Made by a program: the position numbers and the translations under genes. Under the pieces are notes generated by a model. The model did no database searches. It was not told the DNA's origin and saw only the letters and a program-made list of their open reading frames with translations. This document shows positions 24,187 through 32,224 of a stretch of DNA of 64,000 bases, one piece after another. Source of the DNA: Eggerthellaceae bacterium (GTDB lineage Bacteria; Actinomycetota; Coriobacteriia; Coriobacteriales; Eggerthellaceae); NCBI GenBank assembly GCA_910575165.1, contig CAJTDS010000001.1:248001-312000 (forward strand). The letters are read 5' to 3'. Positions within the stretch are counted from its first letter, which is position 1, and each line of letters starts with the position of its first letter.

Positions 24187-25107
24187 GTGGACTACGAGGC
24201 GGAGACGTTGCGGCGGCTGCAGCTTGCTGAGCTTGAGATTCTGCGTGCCGTCGACGAAGCGTGCAGCCAGCTGGGCATTCCTTATTTCCTGGACGGCGGC
24301 ACGGCGTTGGGGGCGGTGCGGCACGGCGGCTTCATCCCTTGGGACGACGACGCTGACGTCGGCATGCTTCGTCCCCACTACGAGCGCTTCCTGGCCGAGG
24401 CGCCGGCTGTTTTAGGGCCGCGGTTCGTCGTGGCGAGTCCGCGCACGCATCCGCAGATGGCGGGCATGTTCGCGAAGGTGATGCTGGTCGGTACCGCGTT
24501 CCAGACCCGAGAGACGCTTGAGGCCGGGTTCGACCAAGGCGTGTTCGTGGACGTGTTTCCCTACGACTGCCTGGCATCGGATTCGGGGGCGGCGGCGCGT
24601 CAGCAACGGGCGTGCCGGCGGCAGCAGAGTCTCTCCTATCTGTACCATTCAAAGCACATCACCGTTCCCCACGGCGGCGTGCTGGGAGCATGCGAGCGGC
24701 TGGCGTGCCGAGCGGCCCACCGGTTGGTGTGCAGCGCGACCAGTCCGCAGGCTATTGCCGCGAGGTTTGGCCGGGCTGCTGCGGCTGGCGCAACGCGCGG
24801 CGGCACGGCGAAAGCCGGCGGGGGTGTCTTGGCCGCCAGTTCCGCGTCCGAGCTTGGCGGGCTGACCGAAGGCCAAGCCGAGCCGATGACAGTCGAGGGC
24901 TCTCGCTGGGCGACTCTCTCCTATGCAGGCACCGCGTTTCCCTATGAAGTACTGGCGCCTGCGCGCCCGATTGCCTTCGAGGGCGCGACGCTTCAAGGTC
25001 CAGCCCAGCCCGAAGCGTTCTTGGAGGCGCTGTTTGGCCCTACTTGGACCCAGCTGCCACCCGAAAGCCAGCGGCGCAACCACGCGCCCGTGCACCTGGA
25101 GTTTTGA
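24187..25107 (+). CDS. LicD family phosphotransferase (second copy)
   Basis: The 306-residue protein carries IPYFLDGGTALGAVRHGGFI, then PWDDDADVGML with the metal-binding Asp run, and VFVDVFPYDCL. This is the LicD signature again, but overall divergent from the copy at 18476, with an Ala/Gly-rich insertion around residues 195-235. I choose GTG 24187 because an AAGGGGGGG SD precedes it; the frame opens at an ATG at 24097 that would precede the -10 box and is therefore unlikely. It probably phosphorylates or choline-decorates the same surface polymer. Confidence 0.85.
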   Translation: MDYEAETLRRLQLAELEILRAVDEACSQLGIPYFLDGGTALGAVRHGGFIPWDDDADVGMLRPHYERFLAEAPAVLGPRFVVASPRTHPQMAGMFAKVMLVGTAFQTRETLEAGFDQGVFVDVFPYDCLASDSGAAARQQRACRRQQSLSYLYHSKHITVPHGGVLGACERLACRAAHRLVCSATSPQAIAARFGRAAAAGATRGGTAKAGGGVLAASSASELGGLTEGQAEPMTVEGSRWATLSYAGTAFPYEVLAPARPIAFEGATLQGPAQPEAFLEALFGPTWTQLPPESQRRNHAPVHLEF

Positions 25108-25324
25108 GAGTGCCGTATCGGGTTTGAAAGGAAAAAGAAGCAGCGCGAGCCATGAGGGGGTTATGGCTCGCGCTGACTGGCGAATCGCCGCGCGATCCGC
25201 ATGCGGCTGGGTAGGCGAGGGGTTGCCTCCCAGGTGCCGTTGGCTGAGCGAGAGGAGGAATCGATCAGCTCGAATGGCAAGATGGCGGGGGAGAAAATGT
25301 CATCCTGCAACACTTAGTATAGCC

Positions 25325-25354
25325 TTAAATTATCCTCAGTCAAGGATAATTTAA
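25325..25354. promoter_or_regulatory. AT-rich 12-bp inverted repeat in intergenic region
   Basis: TTAAATTATCCT and AGGATAATTTAA are perfect complements separated by CAGTCA. The element stands in a 386-base gene-free interval (25108-25493) and is strikingly AT-rich for this genome. It looks like a regulator binding site or AT-rich terminator; nothing else is recognised in the interval. Confidence 0.4.
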
Positions 25355-25493
25355 ACATTTGGGTGATTGCACGTCGTACCCTGGTCCTTTTCGATGCGTT
25401 TTGCAGGTGCTACCTGGGGTTAATCGTTTTACGTGGTAAGCTACGAGCCGTTTCATTGTGGGCGGCCAATGGATTGGTTCGCGAGGAGGTCCG

Positions 25494-25973
25494 ATGGCTA
25501 TCGATAAAGTGCGCGCTGCGTTCGCTGCTGCGGGTATGAAGGAGCGGATTTGCGAGTTTGCCGAATCTTCGGCAACGGTAGAGCTTGCGGCGAAGGCCGT
25601 GGGGTGCGATCCGGCCCAGATCGTGAAGACGTTGTCGTTTCGCGTGGGCGAACGCGTGGTGCTGGTGGCGTGTGCGGGAGACGCCCGTGTGGACAACCGC
25701 AAGTTCAAGGACTTCTTCGGTGGGAAGGGCAAGATGCTTTCGCCGGACGAGGCCGAAACGCTCATAGGCCACGGGGTAGGCGGCGTGTGCCCCTTCGCGG
25801 TGAACGAAGGCGTGGAAGTGTTTCTGGATGGCAGCATCAGGCGCTTCGACACGGTGTACCCGGCGGCTGGCAGCTCGAACTCCGCCGCCCGCCTGACGCC
25901 CGGTGAGCTGGAACGACTGGCGGCGCCATGCTCGTGGGTGGACGTGTGCAAGCTTCCGGAAACCGCCGACTAG
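25494..25973 (+). CDS. YbaK/ProX family aminoacyl-tRNA deacylase
   Basis: The 159-residue protein starts at ATG after GAGGAGG. It has the YbaK core: QIVKTLSFRVGERVVLVAC (with the conserved Lys), DNRKFKDFF, GGVCPFAV and the GSSNSAARLTP end. Such proteins hydrolyse mischarged Cys-tRNA or Ala-tRNA in trans as translation quality control. No operon partner is evident. The frame is open to 25458, but the SD fixes the start. Confidence 0.85.
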   Translation: MAIDKVRAAFAAAGMKERICEFAESSATVELAAKAVGCDPAQIVKTLSFRVGERVVLVACAGDARVDNRKFKDFFGGKGKMLSPDEAETLIGHGVGGVCPFAVNEGVEVFLDGSIRRFDTVYPAAGSSNSAARLTPGELERLAAPCSWVDVCKLPETAD

Positions 25974-26131
25974 GGAAACGGCTGGTAGCGGAGGCGCCTT
26001 TCGAAAGCGCTTTCGGCACGACCGTTCCTGCATGTTCTGCCGCTGAGTCGTGCTGCTTACAGCGCGTCGTTCCCGAAGGAGGGCGACCTTTTCGGCGCTG
26101 GGGAAGAGCGGGCGAATTCGCATGGAGATGG

Positions 26132-26160
26132 TTGAGCGAAGGCGTGCATGCGGGTACCAT
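26132..26160 (+). promoter_or_regulatory. Predicted promoter (TTGAGC-17-TACCAT)
   Basis: The two hexamers are spaced by 17 bases and lie 95 bases before the pyridoxamine oxidase-like gene. It is a moderate match to the sigma-70 consensus. Confidence 0.4.
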
Positions 26161-26254
26161 AACCGCGGTTGCTTGATTTGGACGCGACGTATTGCTCGCG
26201 CCCGTGTGCTAACGGGATTTGCGGCGAGCGAATGACAGGTTAGGTGGTTTCACG

Positions 26255-26755
26255 ATGAAGCATTACCCTATGCAGATGGCCGATCGGGAGCTTTCCGCCG
26301 AAGAGGCGCTTGAAATCCTGGAGTCGGGCGAATACGCGGTGGTTTCCACCGTGGACGAGGACGGGACCCCTTACGGCGTGCCGCTGTCCTACGTGATGAT
26401 TGACGGGCGCATGCTCATTCATACGGGGAAGCGCCCGGGCCATAAAATCGACGACTTCGCGCGCGATCCCCGGGTGAGCGTGGCGGTGGCGACCGAGGTG
26501 GAGCCCTGTTACGAGGAGACGTTCTTCACCACCCGCTTCGCATCGGTGGTGGCGCAGGGCACCATCGAGCGCGTAGAGGATCCGGTGCTCGTGCGCCGTG
26601 CGCTGGTGGAGCTGTGCATGAAGTACATGCCGTCGGAGAAAGCCGAGATCGGCGGTGCCATCCAGCGCGAGCTCGACATCACGGACATCTGGGCGATCAG
26701 CTTCCAGGAGATTCGCGGCAAAGGCGCTCGCCGCAAGCCAAAGGACCAGCGGTAG
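26255..26755 (+). CDS. Pyridoxamine 5'-phosphate oxidase-fold (flavin reductase/NimA-like) protein
   Basis: The 166-residue protein has the split-barrel FMN-binding pattern of the PNPOx-like/5-nitroimidazole reductase family: EYAVVSTVDEDGTPYGVPLSY, then LIHTGKRPGHKIDD and a C-terminal KAEIGGAIQRELDITDIWAISFQEI. The family includes FMN- and F420-binding proteins and Nim resistance proteins; the substrate is not predictable. A downstream R-M pair begins 52 bases later but is probably independent. Confidence 0.8.
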   Translation: MKHYPMQMADRELSAEEALEILESGEYAVVSTVDEDGTPYGVPLSYVMIDGRMLIHTGKRPGHKIDDFARDPRVSVAVATEVEPCYEETFFTTRFASVVAQGTIERVEDPVLVRRALVELCMKYMPSEKAEIGGAIQRELDITDIWAISFQEIRGKGARRKPKDQR

Positions 26756-26807
26756 GGGGAAGCTGAGCGATAAATGTCCGGCACGACAGGAAGGAGATCG
26801 GCCTCCC

Positions 26808-28349
26808 ATGGAGCCTCTTTCGCGAGACGCCCTTGCTTCCGTAGATTTCTCCGACCCGAATTCCCTGCTCGACTACGCGAGCAAGTTGGAAGGGCATACG
26901 TTCAGGGAAATACTCGAGCTCGAGATCTTTCCCGATGAAAGCGGGGAGAATCGTGGGAAGGTCGAGTACAGCGCGCTCTCGTTCAAAGGGGGCTTGGGGA
27001 CGCTGGTTGAGGAGCGCTATTTCGGCTACAAGGCCAACGACAACCCGGCTCCTGATTTCGAGGAAGCCGGCCTCGAGCTGAAAACCACCTGCTACGACGT
27101 TAACGCAAAGGGAGAGAAGCGGGCGGGGGAGCGTCTGGTCCTTTGCATGCTTGCCTTCGACGAGACGATCGAGAAGCCTTTCTCGCAGTCCCATGCATGG
27201 GAGAAAGGCGGAAGCATACTACTGATTTATTACGGACGGAACAAATCGGTTGATAAGTACGACCAGGAGATAACCTACGTCACCTTGTTCACTCCGTCGG
27301 AAAAGGACCTGGCGATTATCGAGCAGGATTACGCCACAATCCAGCGATATGTCATGGAGGGGCGGGCAGACGAGCTTTCCGAATCGATGACGAACTACCT
27401 TGGCGCCTGCACGAAAGGAGCGAGCGCCGAGAAAAGCATGCGCGACCAGAAGGTGTACGCTCCCGGGAAGAAAGCGCGCGGACGGGCGTGGTGTTACAAG
27501 AGCAGCTACATGAACGCCGTTCTCAACGATTACATTGTCGCTTTCCGGGGCGACGGCGGCGCTTCGGTGGGCGAGCCAGCCGATGGCGAGATTGTGAAGG
27601 ACGTCGGACGGCTTAAAGCCTTGGGCTTCGACGACTACGTCACCTCCCTTGTGCGGCCCTACGTCGGGATGACCGACAAGGAGATTTGTGCCGCTTTCGA
27701 CCTGCGCTATACGGGCAACAAGGCCCAGTGGACCTCGATCGTCTATCGTACGCTGGGAATCAAGGGGAACCATGCCGAGGAATTCGCCAAGGCGAATGTA
27801 AGCGTAAGGACCGTTCGGGTGAAACCTGATGGCAGAATCAGGGAAAGTCTCTCGTTGACGCCGTTTCGCTTTCTTGACCTTGTCGAGGAAACGTGGGAGG
27901 AATCCCCGCTGCGTGCGTACTTCGTCGACACCCGGTTCTTCTTCGTGGTGTTCCAGGAGACCGCCGATGGGTACAAGCTTATGGGGGCGAGGTTCTGGTC
28001 TATGCCGGTTTCGGATGTGGAAGGCCCCCTTCGGGATTGCTGGCAGACGACGAAAAGCGCTATCGAGGCGGGGATCCAGCTGGTTGAGAAGGTCGACGAT
28101 TCCGGAAGGCGTACCATTTCGAATAATCTCCCTGGGAAGAAGGACAACGCCGTTGCCCATGTAAGGCCGCACTCTGCAAGGGCGGCGTACCTTCTCGAAG
28201 ACGGGAGGGAAATCGGAGCCATCGAACAGGATGCCGACGAGCTCCCCGACGGCCGCCGGATGACCAAGCAGAGCTTCTGGCTGAACAACGACTACATCCG
28301 AGCGATCGTGGACGAGGTCGTGCGAGAGGGAAGTGCGGCGAAGGGATGA
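26808..28349 (+). CDS. Sau3AI-like type II restriction endonuclease (predicted GATC)
   Basis: The 513-residue protein resembles Sau3AI (489 aa) along its length. The N-terminal MutH-like nuclease domain shows LEGHTFREIL, GTLVEERYFGYKAND and the catalytic-type DFEEAGLELKTTCYD with E-x-K. A second MutH-like domain shows ELSESMTNYLGACTKGASAE, and the C-terminus shows AVAHVRPHS and MTKQSFWLNNDYI, which match Sau3AI-specific phrases. Sau3AI cuts before GATC and acts via two MutH-like domains. ATG follows AGGAAGGAG. The cognate cytosine methyltransferase is 161 bases downstream, so the same recognition sequence is inferred. Confidence 0.85.
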   Translation: MEPLSRDALASVDFSDPNSLLDYASKLEGHTFREILELEIFPDESGENRGKVEYSALSFKGGLGTLVEERYFGYKANDNPAPDFEEAGLELKTTCYDVNAKGEKRAGERLVLCMLAFDETIEKPFSQSHAWEKGGSILLIYYGRNKSVDKYDQEITYVTLFTPSEKDLAIIEQDYATIQRYVMEGRADELSESMTNYLGACTKGASAEKSMRDQKVYAPGKKARGRAWCYKSSYMNAVLNDYIVAFRGDGGASVGEPADGEIVKDVGRLKALGFDDYVTSLVRPYVGMTDKEICAAFDLRYTGNKAQWTSIVYRTLGIKGNHAEEFAKANVSVRTVRVKPDGRIRESLSLTPFRFLDLVEETWEESPLRAYFVDTRFFFVVFQETADGYKLMGARFWSMPVSDVEGPLRDCWQTTKSAIEAGIQLVEKVDDSGRRTISNNLPGKKDNAVAHVRPHSARAAYLLEDGREIGAIEQDADELPDGRRMTKQSFWLNNDYIRAIVDEVVREGSAAKG

Positions 28350-28431
28350 GCCGCGCTTGAAGCGTGGGCGTGCGTGCGACCGCCCCGCAGAGTGGATCTT
28401 GACGGATTCGCCGAGATCTGCGACCATGGCA

Positions 28432-28460
28432 TTGATCGGATTGGGCTTCTGTGCGACAAT
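28432..28460 (+). promoter_or_regulatory. Predicted promoter of the methyltransferase gene
   Basis: TTGATC and GACAAT are 17 bases apart, inside the 161-base gap between nuclease and methyltransferase. A second possible pair (TTGACG 28399-28404, GACCAT 28422-28427) lies just upstream. A separate methylase promoter would protect DNA before nuclease accumulates. Confidence 0.4.
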
Positions 28461-28510
28461 ACCGAGCTACAACCTAGTCGATGGCTTTAAGAATGCGAAG
28501 GAGCACCCTC

Positions 28511-29800
28511 ATGGCCAAAGACGCGATTCGCGTTGCCGAGCTTTTTGCCGGCGTTGGTGGTTTTCGTCTTGCGCTGGACGGCTATCGGTCCAGTGAGCAT
28601 CCGGAGTTCAACAGGCCTGCAGCGGGCCCGTTCCGAACGGTCTGGGCGAACCAATGGGAGCCTCCGGGAAACGAAACGAAGCAGTTCGCCTGGCGTTGCT
28701 ACGAGCAGCGGTTCGGAGCGGGCAGCTGCGTCAACGAGGACATCAATAGGGTTCTTGACGATTACGAGAACGGGGTTAACGCCTACGGCATTCCCGATGA
28801 GATTGATATGGTGGTCGGCGGGTTTCCCTGCCAAGACTACTCGGTTGCCAAGCCGCTTGCCCATGCCGGGGGCATCGAGGGCAGGAAGGGCGTGCTGTGG
28901 TGGGACATCTATCGGTTCCTGTACCTTAAGAAGCCTCGCTTCGTCTTGCTTGAGAACGTCGACCGCTTGCTGAAAAGCCCTGCGTCCCAGCGCGGGCGCG
29001 ACTTCGCCATTATGCTTTCATGCCTTGCCGATCTGGGCTATGCAGTCGAGTGGCGGGTTGTGAACAGCGCTGAGTACGGGTTTCCGCAGCGGCGCAAGCG
29101 CGTGTACATCTTCGGAGAGAAGACCCAAGAGCGGTGGAACCTCGAAGAGCGCATCAGCGAAGGCGTTTTGTCGTCGGCGCTCCCCATCGAGACGCCCGAG
29201 TCGTTCCATGCCTTCGACATCCCGCATGATCCTTACGAGGTGACGAATTCGTTCAATCTGGGGGGCAAGGCGAAGTCGCCGTTTTGCGCCGCCGGGGCAA
29301 TGCAGGGGTTTCACGTGGTGACGAGCGAGGCGACCGAGAGCTTCGACGGCGAGAGGATGACGCTCGGGAGCGTGATCGTTCCTCAGGACGAGGTGCCTGA
29401 ATCGTTCTACGTTTCCGATGAAGCTCTCGAGAAGTGGCGCTATCTCAAGGGCTCGAAGAATGAGGTTCGCACGAAGCGGGATGCGAACGGCATCGAGTTC
29501 AGCTACCGGTATTCGGAGGGCTCGATGGCGTTTCCCGACCTTCTCGAGAACCCTTCCAGGACCATCCTTACCGGTGAGGGCGGGTCGGGGGCCTCGCGTT
29601 TCAAGCATATCGTTCAGATTGGCGGCCGGTTTCGTCGGTTGGTGCCGGACGAGCTCGACCAGCTCCAGTGCTTTCCCAAGGGCTGGACGAACGCTGGCAT
29701 GAGCGACGGAAACCGGGCGTTTTGCATGGGAAACGCGCTGGTTGTGGGGATACCGCATCTTATCGGGCGAGAGATTGCCAAGAGACTTGGGGCAGAATGA
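28511..29800 (+). CDS. DNA (cytosine-5)-methyltransferase, Sau3AI-type
   Basis: The 429-residue enzyme carries the C5-methylase motifs in order: motif I RVAELFAGVGGFRLAL, motif IV VVGGFPCQDYSV with the catalytic Cys, motif VI LLENVDRLL, motif VIII QRRKRVYIF, a target recognition region (~residues 230-345), and motifs IX/X with RLVPDELDQLQCFPKGW and GNALVVGIP. It would methylate the C of GATC, guarding against the adjacent Sau3AI-like nuclease. ATG 28511 is chosen for its GAAGGAG SD; the frame opens at 28481. Confidence 0.9.
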   Translation: MAKDAIRVAELFAGVGGFRLALDGYRSSEHPEFNRPAAGPFRTVWANQWEPPGNETKQFAWRCYEQRFGAGSCVNEDINRVLDDYENGVNAYGIPDEIDMVVGGFPCQDYSVAKPLAHAGGIEGRKGVLWWDIYRFLYLKKPRFVLLENVDRLLKSPASQRGRDFAIMLSCLADLGYAVEWRVVNSAEYGFPQRRKRVYIFGEKTQERWNLEERISEGVLSSALPIETPESFHAFDIPHDPYEVTNSFNLGGKAKSPFCAAGAMQGFHVVTSEATESFDGERMTLGSVIVPQDEVPESFYVSDEALEKWRYLKGSKNEVRTKRDANGIEFSYRYSEGSMAFPDLLENPSRTILTGEGGSGASRFKHIVQIGGRFRRLVPDELDQLQCFPKGWTNAGMSDGNRAFCMGNALVVGIPHLIGREIAKRLGAE

Positions 29801-29852
29801 TAGACGGGCTGGGCGAGTTTGTTACGGAAAGAGGTCCTCTGCTCGGTAAGTG

Positions 29853-30728
29853 CTAGCCCTTCTGCTTGACTGCGTTGAACTCGTCGAGAAGCCGCTGCTG
29901 TAATTCCGGATCGGAGAAGCTGCGCATGAGCTCGTCCGTGCGTCCCGCCTCGGAGAGCCAGCGATACATTGCAGCCGCTTCGGCCCTGCCTTCGGCCATC
30001 CCCTTTTCGAGGCCTCGCTTTTCGCCAACGTGTTCGGCCCAGTCTATTCTCTGTTCGACAGTCATCATCTCGCGTACACCTTCCTTCCACAGGCCGTCCT
30101 CATGTGCGTCGATCAGGACTGTATCGATGCGGTGGCACAGCTCTCCTTCGGCGGTTCCGCTGTCCATGTACCGAAGCAGGCGTCTAAGATCAGGGCTCTG
30201 CTCCTTTGCTCACGTTGCCAAGTTAAGGAGAATCCAGGAAAAGCCCGGTTCGAAAAGCGCTTCGGGGGCCTCTTCGGCTTGCATGTGGAAAGTATAGCGC
30301 GGAATATTGCATCCGAGGGGGTCGAACGTGCAGGCGAAAACGATAATGTGCTCAACCAGCTTTGTGTAGGGCGACCCCTTGCCAACCGTATGGGTGTCGG
30401 CAACCGCCTGATAATAGCGCATGCGACGAGCGATTTCTCCTGGGTCTGCCCGCTGCATTTCAACGTTTACGAGGCGTCCGTCCGCCTGGACGAGCACATC
30501 CAGGCGGATTCCACGACCGCCGAGTACTGGGGAAAGGGAGTATTCGGAGGAAATCGACTTGACCGACTCGACAGCCAGTCCGGTGAATGCACTGATCACC
30601 TGCTTGCAAATCTCCTCCTCCTTCATGGCTCGCTTGAACCCAGCGTCGCTTGTAAAGGGAAATTCGAGCTTGGCTTCAGGTCCTTTGTGCAGCCGACCTT
30701 CCGTTTCGTCGGAGCATTTGTTCGCCAT
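29853..30728 (-). pseudogene. Rpn/PD-(D/E)XK transposase-family nuclease, broken by in-frame TGA
   Basis: A 292-codon reading frame starts at ATG 30728 (SD AAAGGAAA) and matches Rpn (YhgA-like, PD-(D/E)XK) proteins: FPFTSDAGFKRAMKEEE, the catalytic stretch RLDVLVQADGRLVNVEMQ (D-x-E-x-Q form), and RMRYYQAVADTHT. The frame is interrupted once by TGA (30210-30212) just after WILLNLAT. The same phase continues without shift as AKEQSPDLRRLLRYMDSGT to the end, with the usual C-terminal helix (EKRGLEKGMAEGRAEA). A single point mutation best explains it. The N-terminal 172 residues could still be made and contain the nuclease core. Rpn proteins are linked to RecA-independent recombination. Confidence 0.8.
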
Positions 30729-30972
30729 GGCGTTTCCTTTCGTCAATGCCTTTACCGAACCATGGTAGCGTTGCGGGCTTGCAAATCGGTTGCATAGAGC
30801 TAGCCGCTGCGAAGCTGCTGGTCTTACGCGCGGGTGTGCGTATTGTGAATGCATTCTTGCGGAGAAAGACGTTGCGCATGACAGGCTCCTTGCACCCCGC
30901 CCGCTTTCCTTCTTCCAGCGACAGTTGGGCTACGGCGGCTGTGGTTTTCGCTGGCGATTCTGGGCTTTGGGC

Positions 30973-30978
30973 TACAAT
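30973..30978 (+). promoter_or_regulatory. -10 box TACAAT suggesting leaderless transcript
   Basis: TACAAT ends eight bases before ATG 30986, so transcription from it would begin at or next to the start codon. No SD is present. Leaderless mRNAs are common in actinobacteria. Confidence 0.4.
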
Positions 30979-30985
30979 GGCTCCT

Positions 30986-32005
30986 ATGGAAGAAATCGCA
31001 CATATCGCCGGGCACGTGCTCGAGCATTCCGTTGCCGACACGCTGTACCTGACCCCGTTTCTGTACGTGACGTACCTGCTCATGGAATGGCTCGAGCACA
31101 AGACGTCGGGCAAGTCCATGGAGGCTATTCAGCGTGCCGGTGCTGCGGGGCCTGTGGTGGGCGCCGTGGTGGGCGTAGTGCCCCAGTGCGGCTTCTCGGC
31201 GGTGGCCTCCACCTTGTGGGCCGGCCGCGTCATCACGCTGGGGACGCTCTTCGCCGTGTATTTGTCCACGTCCGACGAGATGCTGCCCATCTTCCTGGCC
31301 GAGCACGTGGACCCGCTTACCATTCTGAAGATTCTGGGCGTGAAGGTCATGATCGGCATGGTCATGGGCTTCGTGGTGGACGCCGTGGTGCGCCTTGCCC
31401 GCCGCGAGAGCCGCCAGCTGCGCATTCGCGACCTGTGCGAGCAGGACCACTGCCACTGCGAGGACTGCGACACCTGCGGCGAGCATCTGCCGGAGTTCGA
31501 CGAGGAGGCGACCGCCCAGGAGCAGGCCTCCCTGGCTGCGGAGGACCGCGCGGCCTTGGAGGATGTCGACGACGGCTCGCCGAAGCACGACCACCATCAT
31601 CACACCCACACCCCTATCTGGAAGAGCGCCCTTGTGCATACGGTGCAAGTGGTGCTGTTCATCTTCATCATCACCGTTGTGCTGAACACGGTGCTGGAGG
31701 TGGTGGGCGAGGACGTGCTGGCCAACGCTTTTTCGGACAACCCCGTGCTCGCCACGTTTGGCGCGGCGGCCGTGGGCCTTATCCCGAATTGCGCCGCCAG
31801 CGTGGTCATCGCCGAGCTGTACCTGGACGGCGCTCTGGGGGCCGGCCCCATGTTGGCGGGCTTGCTGGTTTCCGCAGGCGTGGGCCTTCTGGTGCTGGTG
31901 CGCACGAACCGCCACGCCGCACAGAACGTGCTGATTATCGCGGCGCTTTACGCCACTGGCGTGTTCTGGGGCCTCATGGTGGGCGCCTTCGGTATTGTGT
32001 TTTAG
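30986..32005 (+). CDS. Putative manganese/arsenic-type efflux permease (ArsP_2-like)
   Basis: The 339-residue membrane protein has two homologous halves. Each has a core with a Cys-containing turn (VVGVVPQCGFSAV and AAVGLIPNCAASV), flanked by helices. Between them lies a long hydrophilic loop (residues ~145-215) with DHCHCEDCDTCGEH and HDHHHHTHTP, a strong metal-binding stretch. This layout fits the 'putative manganese transporter'/ArsP_2 family. The product probably exports a divalent metal. I take ATG 30986 (leaderless) over an ATG at 30977 in another phase; the frame is open to 30746. Confidence 0.75.
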   Translation: MEEIAHIAGHVLEHSVADTLYLTPFLYVTYLLMEWLEHKTSGKSMEAIQRAGAAGPVVGAVVGVVPQCGFSAVASTLWAGRVITLGTLFAVYLSTSDEMLPIFLAEHVDPLTILKILGVKVMIGMVMGFVVDAVVRLARRESRQLRIRDLCEQDHCHCEDCDTCGEHLPEFDEEATAQEQASLAAEDRAALEDVDDGSPKHDHHHHTHTPIWKSALVHTVQVVLFIFIITVVLNTVLEVVGEDVLANAFSDNPVLATFGAAAVGLIPNCAASVVIAELYLDGALGAGPMLAGLLVSAGVGLLVLVRTNRHAAQNVLIIAALYATGVFWGLMVGAFGIVF

Positions 32006-32156
32006 GGAGCCGCGCTTCCCAGGCGCGTGCTGCGCGAGGTTCGCGGCCGCAGCGGCGGGCTGGCGAGCGAGCTCTCATTGCGGGCTCGGTGCCAGAGGCT
32101 GAAATGCCTGCACAGCTGCGCCGCGCAAAGGGGCATTCCCTATTATGCGCAAATGG

Positions 32157-32162
32157 CTATAA
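32157..32162 (+). promoter_or_regulatory. -10 box TATAAT upstream of moeA
   Basis: A perfect TATAAT lies 63 bases before the moeA start. The -35 region (around ATTCCC) is weak. It probably drives the moeA-mogA pair. Confidence 0.4.
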
Positions 32163-32224
32163 TGGTCAGCTAATGCGGACGCCGCCGACTGATGGCGGCC
32201 GATGGGGAGGGGAAAGGACGTTTC

